Assembly (NCBI RefSeq): GCF_030272615.1
Contig: NC_081414.1
Location: 53,339,636 to 53,403,635, forward strand
Source of the DNA: Cryptomeria japonica
Taxonomy: Eukaryota > Streptophyta > Pinopsida > Cupressales > Cupressaceae
Direction of reading: 5' to 3'
Length of the DNA: 64,000 nt
Position 1 is the stretch's first letter. The number at the start of each line of letters is the position of its first letter. Below, piece by piece: positions 43,387-55,922 of this stretch. The translations under genes were made by a program, and so were the position numbers. The notes beneath the pieces are model-generated. The model was given only the letters and a program-made list of their open reading frames with translations, ran no database searches and was not told where the DNA came from.

Positions 43387-46025
43387 ATGGAAAATCTGAT
43401 GAAGCAACTTGAAGGAGCTCTCTCAGACTATGATATAGAAAAATTGAAAAATATCAAACTAGAAGATGATTTAAAGGTAGCTCAGGATATCATTCAGGAA
43501 CTTCAAGAGAATCTTACTGTTGCAAGAAATAAGAGAAGAGAACTTTGTGAAAAGATGCAAAATGAGAATGATGAAAAGGAATTACTTAATGATCAGATAA
43601 GCAAGCTGAAACAAGAGAACATGACAACAAAGAATGAGATGCAGGATATGACTATGAGATTTTGTAAAGAAATTGAGGATAGGAAGAAGAATGAAGAAGA
43701 ATTGACCAGAAGACTAAGTGATGCAGCAAATGAGAACACAAGACTTAGCTATGAAAATGATTTATTGAAGACAGATCTGTTGCACACTCAGAATGACTCT
43801 AATGAACTGATGAGGCAGAAAGAAGTCTTAGAAAGAGAACTAGAAACTGCAAATCAACATAAAGAAAAATTCAAGAAAAGCTCAGAGGAACTTGGTACCT
43901 TGCTAAAGAATCAAAAACCTAAGGGTTGTTGGCAATATTACATTATAAGGATATTGAGAAGGTTGTTGATGATTATGGACATAACTGATTAAAGATGTTT
44001 TACTATCTTGATATTATTATTGTGTCATTGATGTCAAGAAATTGATTTTCTAATTCAGTATGATGTTGCCATATCTTGAGAAGTATGATATGAAGATTAT
44101 AAAGAAGTCGGTAAAGCCACAGGAAATAATATGATGAATAAGGGGTTAAGATATTCAATGGGCAACTCTACCAAGTTAGACAATGATGAGATCTTGATGT
44201 TTTAGATTGTTTTAACATCATACATATGTTGTAAAATGTAAAGGTTAATACTATACTATGTTATCAAGCAAAGAACCTAGTCGGTAAACCCTAAGGAACC
44301 TAGTTGGTAGACCCCAAGGTTATCGCTGTCAGTTAATGAAGACAAAATGTCTACCGAGTGAAGTTTAGTATTCATCGAGTTGTAACAGAGCTATAACAGA
44401 ATGCATTAAATGTTTACATGTGATATTTAATGAAAGAAGCTGATGAGCTAGAGTGGATCAATAATTGGCAAGCCGTGGAAGAAGTTTGTTAAGCAAATCT
44501 AAGGCAATGGAAAGTCGGCAAGAAGATCTACAGCTTAGATCGAACCGCATTACCCTAACACAAGTTCCAAGGTGAATGTGCAAGTTCCAAAGTAGGGTAA
44601 AATGTTTTCAGATCGAAAGATACAATGAACCTAGAATAGATTAAAGATCTGATGGCTATGATTGATCATGGGAAATGTGATCAATGAGATTAAGCGGTTA
44701 GAAGATTGTTTATAAATAGGAAACTGTTGATAAACAATGTATGCGGACAAGTGTATGCACAAGGATGCTACATAGTGATTACCGAGCACAGAAGCTTGAA
44801 GACCTATTAGAATAATAGAGTATTGATGCCCAGCAGATAGACAAGATTAGTTTTATCTCTAGATTGTATTGAACAAATAGGAATTTGCTTTAGCATTTTA
44901 GATGTGAAGTTGCAGATAGATTGTATTACTATTATTTTTTGTGAAAGTGATAGGAAATCTCTTAACCGAGTGGACTTAACAATCTTATATGTAAATCCTC
45001 TAACAAGGTGACATTCTGATTGAGTGTTTGAAATCCTTTGACAAGGTCACTTCTAACAAAGTGAAGATCCTAATAGATCTAAGGGAAATCCCTTAACCGG
45101 GTCACATCTAGCAATGTGTTTGTAATCTTTAATAGGATTTGCTTTTAACCGAGCATACTCTAGAAGAGTATATTTCTTAGTGGGTCCGAAATCCCATAGT
45201 GTTTTTTCCCTATTTGGGTTTCCACGTTAAATTTGGTGTTATGAGGTTTATATTGTTCATATGCTTTTGAGTTTGCATGTTTGACAGTTTTTGGTTATAT
45301 GACTGATATATATGTTACCGAGGTTGAATCTGATGTTTTTATGGATGATTAAGTTTGTATGATTCACCCCCCCCCTCATCTTGTTGGCTATTGGATCTGT
45401 ACTTATATTAAGTATCAAAACTATCAAGGGTGACACTTTTGGAATTGGCTTTGAAGCTGGTGAAAGATTCGGTACTACAAATACTTAGGATCACAGCAAA
45501 CCGGTAAGACAACCTAATGCTTATAAATTCAATGGAAAATGCTTTAACTGTAATAAGTATGGTCATAGAGTAAATGAATGTAGATCTAGAAATTATCAGA
45601 ATATCAACACACCCACCAATCAATGTTCTAAATGCAACAAAGTTGGTCACAACTCTGAAAATTACAGAATGAATGTGAGATGTTATGTTTGTGGAAGATT
45701 TGGACATTTATCTAATCAATGTAGAACACAAACTGGCATAGGTTATGGGAAAGCTATTCAGAAGAATAATGTAACTTGTTATGCATGTAACAAGATTGGG
45801 CATATTGCAAAATTCTGTAGAAGTAAAGGATCATCGGTAGACAACAAAAGTTCTAGCTTGAAAGGTAAAGAAAAAGTTGAAGAGGTTAAGCAAGAATTCT
45901 CAAAACAATGGATTAGAAAAGCTGATCTAAATATTGGGAATACTCCTCCATCGGTAGAACTAGTCAATGCTTCACTGGCAGGACAGAGCAGTGCTCCACC
46001 GATAGGAAGTTCTTCATCTATATGA
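43387..46025 (+). pseudogene. Gag-like protein: coiled coil plus four CCHC knuckles, split by a solo LTR
   Basis: The ATG at 43387 opens a 180-residue coiled coil (MENLMKQLEGALSDYDIEK...), rich in Glu, Lys, Asn and Leu, up to the insertion at 43926. It resumes in frame at 45432 (joined as KNQKPKG-DTFGIG). Four knuckles follow: CFNCNKYGHRVNEC (45541), CSKCNKVGHNSENY (45622, last Cys lost), CYVCGRFGHLSNQC (45681) and CYACNKIGHIAKFC (45777). One TAG lies near 45486 and the end is TGA at 46023. The knuckles suggest RNA binding and packaging. Most copia Gags have one, so four is unusual. Confidence 0.75.
43927..45426 (+). mobile_element. Solo LTR (1500 bp), TSD AGGGT, same family as the copia at 53968-61119
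   Basis: AGGGT at 43922-43926 and 45427-45431. It starts TGTTGGCAAT and ends AAAACTATCA. It matches the LTRs of the minus-strand copia downstream, in opposite orientation, but lacks about 30 bp near its start that both of those have. The shared module is present (ATTTGGGTTTCCACGT at 45212-45227, poly-C near 45365). Confidence 0.93.
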
Positions 46026-46328
46026 AGAAAGTTTCCTTGAGGGTTTGGCAATCTAATGACACATGTGCTATTAATCCCTCGGTTAGAGATGAGAAGTTGG
46101 AAATTACTTATTACCGGCAGACAATGTTAAGTAACTACTTAACTGACATACATTTAATGTGGTAGATGGCAAAAAGACACTATAAATTTGAGGATTTGGC
46201 TTCATTTCATGTCACTGAGATTTCAAATGTACGAAGAGCATGAAGATTCTGAGCTAAGGCATTTTGAGCAAGAGGCAAGAACACTTCAAGCAATCATCCA
46301 TCCTAAAGGCAGTAAAAGGTATTTTATC
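46026..46328 (+). other. Gap between the Gag-like and unknown genes
   Basis: No long frame crosses it. A short frame from an ATG at 46022 reads MKKVSLRVWQSNDTCAINPS and stops near 46165. The frame of the next gene is open from 46188, but the first convincing start is at 46329. It may be linker or damaged coding sequence. Confidence 0.45.
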
Positions 46329-49300
46329 ATGGCATCCACCTCTGCACTTGAATATATAGAAAACCCTACTATTGTTGAAGTTATAAAAAGACCTAGGCCT
46401 ATATTTCAATTTGTTTCCGAAGTAGCAAAGAAAGATGACACCTTAGGTGCTTTTTCTCAAATTCCTAAGGGAGTTGTTTATGCTGAAGACCCCAGAATTT
46501 ACATTCACTGCAACATTGAGGAACTAGGAGATGAAGAGATTAAAACCATGTTTAAAACTATTATATGTGATGAATCCGGAAATGTAAAAGATGAACATAA
46601 GATCATTGAAACCCTAGGATTTACAGAGATCCTTAGCATTCTTGAATTCCCAAAGGATGTGATTAGGATAGTCTTAAGTAGGGTACATGGTGAATTTTTC
46701 TGGTTAGATGCAATTCACAAAATCACCAAGGAAGTTGTGAAAGCTGTCATAGGGTTACTGACCACTAGTAAAAGGCTAGATAAGACTAAAAAGGTCTCCA
46801 ATGACCTAGTTATAAACCTAACTGGTGGCACATCTGACAGAAGGTCCTTAAGAGTAAATGATGTAACAGATATTAATGTGAGATTTATCAGCATGATATT
46901 AGGATATAAAGCTACTCATGCAAATAGACTCAATTCAGTTTCAAGTCTGTTCATTAAGAGTGCTTATGATATGGTCATAGATAATGTGAAGATTGATGTA
47001 TGTGAGTGGTTGAAGGATGAATTAATTGAGAACTTAGGCAAGATTAAGAAAGACAAAAAAGGAACTTTTAAATTTGGAAATCTGCTAGTATGTCTGATGC
47101 TACATATAACCAAATAGGTTCTTGGTATAGGCTACAAAGAACTTAGATATGATATACCGGTAGGTAAATATCTAAAAAAACTATTCAATAACATGGGAGA
47201 AAATAAGGAAAACAATATCCATGATTTCTTTCAAGCACTTAAGGCCAAAATGAAGAAAAGAGTCAGATTATCACAAAAGATTGTTGACAAATATAAGGAT
47301 GAAATATGATTTGTAATCAAGAAGGATGAGATATGGATGGAAGCAGTCATCCCTAGGACAGTTTATGTAAAAAAGATGGGCTACGAAACAGATGATCATA
47401 TAATTGAAACTTATGCTAAAGCACTTCTGGAAGCCCCTAAAGAACCTAAGGAAGAAGTATTTGGTACTATAGAAACTATTGAAAGCCAAATACAATCTAA
47501 GAAAAGAGTGAAAAAGGTTGAGGCAGTTGTAAGAAAAGGTTCTAGGAAAGCAAAGGAAATCAAGGATAAAATAATGGAACAAACTGGTATAATAGAGGAT
47601 GAGTTAGCACCTCCACAACTTGAAACTCACCTATCACCGGTAGGCACATCTTTACAGAATGACATGCCTGCAACTTTCAAGAGAGTTGTAAGGAAAAGAG
47701 ATCCCTCATGGGCAACCACACCCTCACCTAGGAGAACAAGACAAAAATAATAAGCAGTGAGATCTTCGGTAAGAAAGGCTACACCAAAGAAGAAGAAACT
47801 GACACCCAAGAAGAAGAAGAGGACAAATAAGGACTTGGCCCCTCTTGACATATTGTTGAATGAAATTACAGAGGAAGGGAAATTGAAGAATATAGAGAAA
47901 CTATATGACACTCTGACAGCTGATGAAAGAGAACAAGTAGAAAACAGTGTTATATTGCCTATGGATATGTATAAGAAATCTTTGATGGAAGTAGTAGATG
48001 AAGTACCAGATGAACTATTTAAGAGACTGGAAGCAAGGAGACAAGCAGTAGTAGAACTTGACAAGAAAATAAAGATAGAAAAGCTACTTGCTGTATACCC
48101 GGTGAATTCACCCAAAGAAATTGATGACTTAATTGCTGAAGCCAACCGGTCAGTATTTTCTACTGCACACTAGCACATTGCTTTAATGGTTGGAAGAGTT
48201 AATGAGGTGACTGAGGAGACAAAAAATGCATGGGACATTTTCCTAGTGGAAAAGGAAAAACAAGAAGAATACATCAGCCACAAACCTATAAAGGTATATC
48301 AGAAAGAAGGGGACAAGGGTAAAGGTAAAGTTGGTGGACTACCCAGTATCAAGGTTAAAGACAACTTACCCCCACCTCCTTTGATTACTCCACCGATAAC
48401 AACAACAACAACAAAAGATCAACCGACAGTTGAAAGTATGGATGTAGAGGATGTCAATCCTAATCCTGAAGTCTTATATATAGTGGATGTTGATACTCAA
48501 AAGATCAACATTGTGGTAGATAAAGATACAGCTGATAAGACTGACATGGCTAGTAAGCCTCCGGTAGCTGAGCAAACTGATAACACATAGGAGAAACCAA
48601 CAGATGACAAAGCGCAATAGGTAGAAACTCAGACTCAGACTGAGACAATGCAACAAACAAAGAAACAAATAGAGCAAAAGGCTCCGGATTAGGAACAACA
48701 ACAGAAATAGGAACAGGTTCATAAGGAAAAAGTGCCACCGACAATTGGAGAAATAGAAAAACCATTGCTTAAGGAAATGCAAACACAAACAGACCTACCA
48801 GAGGTCAATACAAGATTGGTTATTTCCACTGGCGGTACTTAGAATGTAGGTTCCTCATTAGGCTACAAATCAACTTATGTGACTGAAGTACTATTGGATT
48901 CAATTAAAAAGATAACAAATTGCATCTCACAAGCTTATAAGGCAATAGATGACACAATACCAATTTTGAAGGTAATTGCTCCTAATTGTAATATAGACAA
49001 TAAAGATTCTTTAGGACAACTTGATACCTTGTGTAAATATATCACAGAGAACATTGAGAAAATAAAGGAAGAGACATTGAAGGACAAATTGGAAATTGAA
49101 AAGCAAAAATTCTTTGATGAGCAGGTAAAGAAGTGTACCAGAGATTTTGACACACTTCTACCAGAATTGTGTAATTTATTGAAAGAGTACAAAACTCTAT
49201 ACAAAGACACCCGTAAGACAAACTTTTTGACTATAGATATAGACAAAAAGATGAGCGATGCATAGGATGAAGTCAATAAACTTGCAGATAATTTTGTTAA

Positions 49301-49634
49301 CTCACCTGATACATTATCAGTTTTTGAACAGAAGATAACAACTTTTGAGGAAGAATTACTTAAATTAGAAAGAGAAAAAGAGAGAATAGTGAATAAGGCA
49401 AAGCATCTAAGATTAAAACTGAGTCCAAGATTGGACTATCTAGCATCATTACGGAAGGAAATATCTGAGGCACTGATACAGGGATAGAAAACACCAGTAG
49501 AGCATTTGCAACATCTCACCGACATAGTTAAAAGAACAGAGACAACAATAAGAGACAGTAAAAAGTTTATGGAGAGTATAAACTTGATTTTGGCGGATCT
49601 ATTTCAAATTGTAACTACTCAGTTACAAGGTTGA
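46329..49634 (+). pseudogene. Unknown protein of about 1,100 codons, cargo of a retroelement, broken by stops only
   Basis: It begins MASTSALEYIENPTIVEVIK. One frame runs from 46329 to a TGA at 49632-49634 with no frameshift. It holds about a dozen in-frame stops, mostly TAG (47115, 47307, 47748, 47751, 48171, 48588, 48618, 48690, 48708, 48840, 49263, 49485, approximate). Parts: an N-terminal region of about 320 residues that looks folded (FWLDAIHKITKEVVKAV, WLKDELIENLGKIKK); a Lys-rich nuclear-localisation-like stretch (TPKKKKLTPKKKKR, about 47780-47825); a low-complexity Thr/Gln/Asp-rich middle (48380-48800); and a C-terminal coiled coil (49290-49600). I do not recognise the family. A plant-transposon-associated domain or an env-like extra ORF are possibilities only. 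Confidence 0.6.
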
Positions 49635-49820
49635 AACTACAAACTCTACTGACATCTCGACAACCTTTGTCATTGATGCCAAAGGGGGAGTAGTGGTCTG
49701 AGAAAATTCAAATATCACAAGAATCATATGCTTAGGGGGAGCACACATTTTTGGTAACATTTTTTTTGGATTTCACATTTTTGGATACACTTTTTGAAAT
49801 TTCTCATGAGTGTTGCCATC

Positions 49821-49838
49821 AATGCCAAAGGGGGAGAT
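49821..49838 (+). other. Polypurine tract of the non-autonomous element
   Basis: AATGCCAAAGGGGGAGAT immediately before the 3' LTR. A near-identical GATGCCAAAGGGGGAG lies upstream at 49675-49690, so there are two candidate tracts. Confidence 0.88.
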
Positions 49839-50468
49839 TGTTGGCATATGCACACTCCAATGAGACATTGTAGGTGAATGAAGGTTTTGTCATTGATGGT
49901 AACCTTACAATCCTATGGCACCTGCAAGGCATTACACCTGCAAGATAGTTCACCGGCATCAACGATCAAAATCTACACCGGCACTTAGGACACCGACAAC
50001 GACACAAAGAAAGGAAGTATACCGACATAGAGGCCGATAGGATTTTGTTATATTATATTTTGTTTACTATTGTAAAAACTTTGTAAACCGACTTGGCATG
50101 TTGTAAAATGACTCTTATATATAAAAGAGATCATTATAGACATTTTGAAAAGGAAGTTAAGAAAGTGATGTAAGCAAAATATTAAGGTAGACCTATAATG
50201 CAAAATATAGGTTAAAGGGTTTATGTTAGAAGCAGAGCAGCAACCGGTACTAGATCATGCATTATAGATGCTATTGTAAAGTAGTACAAGATATTGGATT
50301 TGTATAATCCACATTGTAAGTCAGTGAGACTTCCCATTGAGTAGTGAGCTCTAGGTAGTTGGCCTTCCTGCATGTGCAGGCCCCTCTTGTAAGTAATATT
50401 CTCTTATTGGCCAGTAAGTGGATATTGTGGGTCACAAATCTTACCGAGGTTTTTCCCACACTAGGTTT
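49839..50468 (+). repeat. 3' LTR of the non-autonomous element, interrupted
   Basis: It matches the first 630 bp of the 5' LTR, then breaks at TAGGTTT where the next element begins. The rest of the LTR is not in the window. Confidence 0.88.
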
Positions 50469-51383
50469 TGTCATGCCCAAACATTGAGGGCAAAACAAAA
50501 CCAACATTTTTTTTTTTTTAAACACTAAATTACATGCAAATATTTCTTAAATAGTTGTGATAACTTAACAAGTTGTTCCAAACGAATTCTATATTGATAT
50601 TAAATACTAACATAACAATTATGATAATTTCTATTATCTAGTGGAGCAAATAAATTTCATGAGGGTATTATTAAATTCTCTCAAAAGTTCCTTTCATTTC
50701 AGTTGCGCTTGTCAGTACTTAATTTGATCCATATCTACTAACACAAGCATTACTAGAATTGCCGGGTTTGATATCAATTAATTACTAAATGTCAACACTA
50801 TTACTAATTCATTTCATTAATATTTCCTAATTGAGTAGATGCAATTAAGGTGCCAAAAATCTTTAAGTTAATTAATTTATTTGATGAAAGACTCCACTTG
50901 GGTTAATAGGGTTCGCAAGATTTAGTCCATCTTATAGTAGAGAAAATAATTTACACCACTTCAAATTTTCTCTTAAGATAAATATTTAATTAAAATGCTC
51001 TGTTAATTATTAAAAATAAAACACATTAAGATCTCTAGAGCATAGTTATATATCTTAAATCAAGTTGTCATATTTTCCTTTATCAAATATTATAAGTTCA
51101 TTATTCTTATAAAATTCACTATTCTCATTACCTCTTGGTTTAGATTTAAACAAGTTAAACACTATAAGAAGAAAAAGAGTCCACCTTCTTTAAAAGAATT
51201 TACTAAATGGTGTATAATTGTTACCTAAACATTTCCCAGATTAAATAGCTAATAAAAGTACTTCTCACTTATACATATCCCAACGTGATAATAATAATGT
51301 TATATATTAATTCATTTAATTTCCAAACTAATCCATTGGGCTAAATAATCACTTAATGTATACTCCCATTATAAATCTTATTC

Positions 51384-51453
<70 letters not shown>

Positions 51454-51989
51454 TCATTAACACATATACATAGGTAAATATTTATTTTCTCAAATATGTC
51501 TCCCCTCAAAACCTAATTACACCATAACATGGAAACCTAATTTAAAAAACAATATAAAATACCCTTTCGTTTATTCCTTTTTATTATTATTTTATTTTGA
51601 TACCCTAACCCCACCGTGTTAGGGTTTTATTTTTTTGCCTTGATGTTGCAGGGAGCCGATCAAAAGGAATGGCAGAGAGGGTCGAGGAGGCGGTGGTGCA
51701 AATGAATGGTGGAGGTGGAGGTTTCAGGGGGCTCATGCTCGAGCGCCACTATGTACCCCCACAGTGGCGGCCGAGCGTCGTCCACTGTGGGAATACACAG
51801 TGGCGGGCTGAGCCTTTTCCACCACGGTTACTTGGAGTGGGAGGCCCTGACCTCCACTATGGCTTCCCACAGTGGTAGCCTCCGTGCCACCACTGTGTGG
51901 AGTCATAGTGGCAGCCGAGCCGCCACCGACCCACTGTGCATACCAAAACCCCCTTTTTTTTGGGTTGTTTTTTTTATTATTATTATTTT

Positions 51990-52020
<31 letters not shown>

Positions 52021-53967
52021 CTATGTGTGTGTATATGTATAAGTTCATTTATATATTTATAAATCCCTTTTTTTAATTTTATTTAATAACAGATATAGGG
52101 CATTTTCTTAGAAAATAAATGCTAATATATATTTATAATGAAACATTTTAACAAATTAGGTAAACACTTCAGTTTTGGATCTTTGTATTTATTTCCTTTT
52201 AATCAAACTCCTAGTTGCAAAAATAAAATAGATGGATTATTTAATTACGGATCTACTTTCTGCAAGAATAAATTGATTTTCAGAATTAAATATGCTTAAC
52301 ATAGCATCCTTAGAAAATATTTATTTCAATCAGTTTGATTAACAAAAGATTCTATTTATGCAAGAAACCAATGACAAAATTTGACAAATCTAACAGTAAC
52401 TAATTTAAACCTATATTTCTAGTAAATAAAACCTAAAGATGACAATAATATTTCTTTTGATTTTATTCTCTGCTAATATTTAAATAACATATTTAGATAA
52501 CTAAGTTTTGCATTCCCATGAATAGTTCTAGGATGTTGTATTATCAGCCTACTACATGCATGCAATTCAATTTCATTTATTTACTAATATTTTGCTTTAA
52601 ATGCATAAAGGAATGAACACATTTCTTTCTTTTCAAAACATCCTATACACAACAAATATTTATTTCAAAACTAAAAACTAGAAATAATCATTTCTTTTCT
52701 GCAATATAACATAAATAAATATCACATATCTTTAAAACATATTCCCAAGTCTTTATTGTCATTTTACAAATAGGTCTCTCATTTCAAATAGATGAGGACT
52801 TTCAAAGAATATTAATTACATTTACAAAATTTTTCTGCAACAATTAACTCCAGCCATATCTACATGTCCTAATATTTTCTTCTAACAACCTGCAAATAAA
52901 TCAAAGAGATGACCATGGAGTGCTCCCCTCCCAGCCTAGGCTAACTAGTAGCCACCCCCAAGCTCAGAGAACCAAGCCCTAGATAGGATTACACACATGC
53001 AATACAAAGGACAAAGGAAAACACTAGCTCAAACACAATCCCAACCCAGGCTACATTGCACCACACATTTGTGATGTCTTTTCAAGGGTGGTAGTGGACC
53101 AAGTACCCTGAGGAGACTGCAAGTATGGTAAAACATATATCCACCTCATGGCAAAACAAAACATATAGCCACCTCATGGCAAACCAAATACTTCAAGTAT
53201 AACAACCCCACATTACTTATGCCTCCCAAGGCATTCAAGCCTTATTTTCCCTCCTTATTACCCCCAATGCATAAACAAGCCATCCAGCAAGGGTCACATA
53301 AAATACCTTGTGATCACTCTCATAACGAGAGCCTCTCACTTGAGGGCTGTCACTTCTACCACCCACAAGCCCATCCTTTCTCCCAAGAGTAGGAGGTCTT
53401 GTTTACTCCCAAAACACATACATTGAATAAGCACAAAACACTAAGTAAATTTCCAGGAAATACATGCACAAAAACCAATCTTTCTCACAAGCATTTTTCT
53501 TTAAAAACAACATACAATAAAAAAACATTAAAAGAAAAGTAGAACCAATCTTAAACTGCCCAAAGGTATGCTAGTTTTGTTGAGGATGAGCAGCCCAATT
53601 CCACAAGACTTCTCTTTCTACCCTTAGCCAGAATTCTAAATACCAAATCTATCTTTTTCTTTTCAAAATTCTTTTGTCTCCAAAAATGGAGAGTGGGTGA
53701 TTAACCCCCAAAATCTCTCTTTCTTGCTTAAGAAGACACTAGTGTGAGTTCTCTCAAGTTTCTAAAACTGAAAAGGAAAGTAAGGTAAAATGGATTAGGG
53801 AACTCTCATTCGAAAAGGAAGGTTCACAACTTAGTTCAAGTCTTCCAATTTCAGTTTTCGCACAACTTAGAAAAGTCACTTTTTAGGGTGTCTAAAAGGT
53901 CACAGGGGAGTAGAAACTTGCCTAAAATTACCCCTAACCCTTAGGTATATCTTATGGGCTTTAGGAA
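50469..53967. other. Noncoding part of the putative long LTR, left of the nested copia
   Basis: AT-rich, with (TA)n tracts at about 51389-51452 and 51991-52022. A GC-rich patch at 51650-51940 carries repeated CCACAGTGG / CCACTGTGG words. The open frames at 51669-52062 lie in that patch and look like by-products. No gene is recognised in the rest. Confidence 0.6.
51389..51452. repeat. (TA)n microsatellite
   Basis: An almost pure run of TA dinucleotides of about 60 bp in the putative long LTR. Confidence 0.95.
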
Positions 53968-55465
53968 TGATAGTTCTGATACTTAATATAAGTACAAATC
54001 CAATAGCCAACAAGATGAGAGGCGGGGGGGGTGAATCATACAAACTTAATCATCCATAAAAACATTAGATTCAACTTCAGTAACATATATAACAGTAATA
54101 TAACCAAAACTGTTAAACATGCAAACTGAAAAGCATATGAACAATATAAACCTCATAACACCAGATTTAATGTGGAAACCCAAATAGGGAAAAACCATTG
54201 TGGGATTTCGGACCCACTAAGAAATATACTCTTCTAGAGTATGCTCGGTTAAAAGCAAATCTTGTTAAAGATTACAAACACATTGCTAGATGTGACCTGG
54301 TTAAGGGATTTCCCTCAGATCTGTTAGGATCTTCACTTTGTTAGAAGTGACATTGTTAAAGGATTTCAAACATTCAATCAGAATGTCACCTTGCTAGAGG
54401 GTTTACATATAAGACTGTTAAGTCCACTCGGTTAAGAGATTTTCTATCACTTTCACAAAATAACAATAATAAAAATCTATCTGCAACTTCACATCTAAAA
54501 TGCTAAAGCAGATTCCTATTTGTTCAATACAATCTAGACATAGAACTATTCTTGTCTATCCGCTGGGCTTCTATACTCTATTATTCTAATAGGTCTTCAA
54601 GCTTCTTTGCTCGGTAATCACTATGTAGCATCACTGTGCATACACTTGCCCACATTCCATTATTTATCAACAGTTTCCTATTTATAAACAATTAGGTAAC
54701 CGATTAATCTCCTTGATCACATTTCCCATGATCAATCATAGACATCAGATCTTCAATCTTGTCCAGGTTCAATGCATCTTTCAATCTGAAAATGTTTTAC
54801 CCCACCTTGGAACTTGCATAATAGTATTGCAGTTCAATCTGAGTTGTAGATCTTCATGCCAACTTTCCTTTGCCTTAGATTCGTTAACAAACTTCTTCCA
54901 TGGCTTACCAATCATTTAATCCGTTCCAGCTCATCAACTTCCTTAATTAAATACCACATGTAAACATTTAATGCATTCCGTTATAGCTCAGTTACAACTC
55001 GGTAACAACTTGGTGAATACTAAACTCCACTCGGTGGACATTCCGCCTTCATTAACCGATAGTGATAACCTTAGGGTTTACCGTCTAGGTTCCTTAGGGT
55101 TGATAACATAGTATAGTATTAACCTTTACAATTTACAACATATGTATGATGTTGAAACAATCTAAAACATCATGATCTCATCATTGTCTGATTCAGTAGT
55201 AGTTGCCCATTGAATACCTTATTCATCATATTCTTTCCTATGTCTTTTACCGACATTGTTATAATCTTCATATCATACTTCTCAAGATATGGCAACATCA
55301 TACTGAATTAGAAAATCAATTTCTTGACATCAATGACAAAATAATAATATCAAGATAGTAAAACATCTTTAATTAGTTATATCCATAATCATCAACAACC
55401 TTCTCAATATCCTTAAGAAATGCCAACAATCTTTCATTGTCTGTTATAATGCAATATTGCCAACA
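53968..55465 (-). repeat. 3' LTR of the minus-strand copia at 53968-61119
   Basis: 1498 bp, TGTTGGCAAT to CTATCA on the minus strand. It aligns with the solo LTR 43927-45426 and with 60039-61119. The shared module is at 54170-54185. The polypurine tract just outside is degenerate (AATGCCAAAGGGCGAGA, 55466-55482). Confidence 0.9.
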
Positions 55466-55482
55466 ATCTCGCCCTTTGGCAT

Positions 55483-55922
55483 TGATGGCAAAACCAATTG
55501 ATTTGACCTTAATAGATTCGGATTGCTGTGATTCCAAAATGATAAAATGCTCTCCCCCATACATTAGACTTCTCCTCATTTCTTCAGTCTTCTTCCCAAT
55601 CTGTAGTCTGCTCAGTTTTCTCTTAGTCTTCTCCCCTTTATAGTAGTCTTCTCCCCCTTTGTAGGACTTCTCCCCCTTTGACAACAATGCCAAAAAGAAA
55701 ATAAAGAACTAAAACATAATTTCTTTCTGTAAGAAGTGATTCCTGCTGTTGTGTATCAACTGAGTCTCTGTTAGAGCATTTGTTTTCAATTCTTGTTCCC
55801 TGTAATATTTCTTGTATTAATTCCAGTACACTTTTACAAAACATCCTAAAGTGTATAACTCAGCATCAACTCCCAAAAGATATTCATTAGATTCATCAGA
55901 TTGATGCTTTCACCGAACTCGG
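55483..55922 (-). other. Noncoding 3' internal region of the minus-strand copia
   Basis: Between RNase H and the polypurine tract. It has several purine-rich AAGGGGGAGAA-type words (element sense, near 55630-55680). The frames 55373-55693 and 55638-55844 have no recognisable product. Confidence 0.6.

Larger units (their letters stand above)
42501..50468 (+). mobile_element. Non-autonomous copia-type element without pol, carrying a large unknown gene
   Basis: 5' LTR 42501-43315, primer-binding site at 43318, polypurine tract 49821-49838, and 3' LTR from 49839. The 3' LTR is cut at 50468 by another insertion, and its end lies outside the window. Internal DNA is about 5.0 kb once the 43927-45426 solo LTR is removed. 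It codes for a coiled-coil Gag with four zinc knuckles, then a long unknown frame. No protease, integrase, RT or RNase H motif is found. It would need enzymes from another copia element. Confidence 0.85.

Noticed and set aside
51669-52062. Gly/Val-rich and His-rich frames with plausible starts
   Set aside because: Confined to a GC-rich palindromic patch within a noncoding LTR and ending in a (TA)n tract; no domain.
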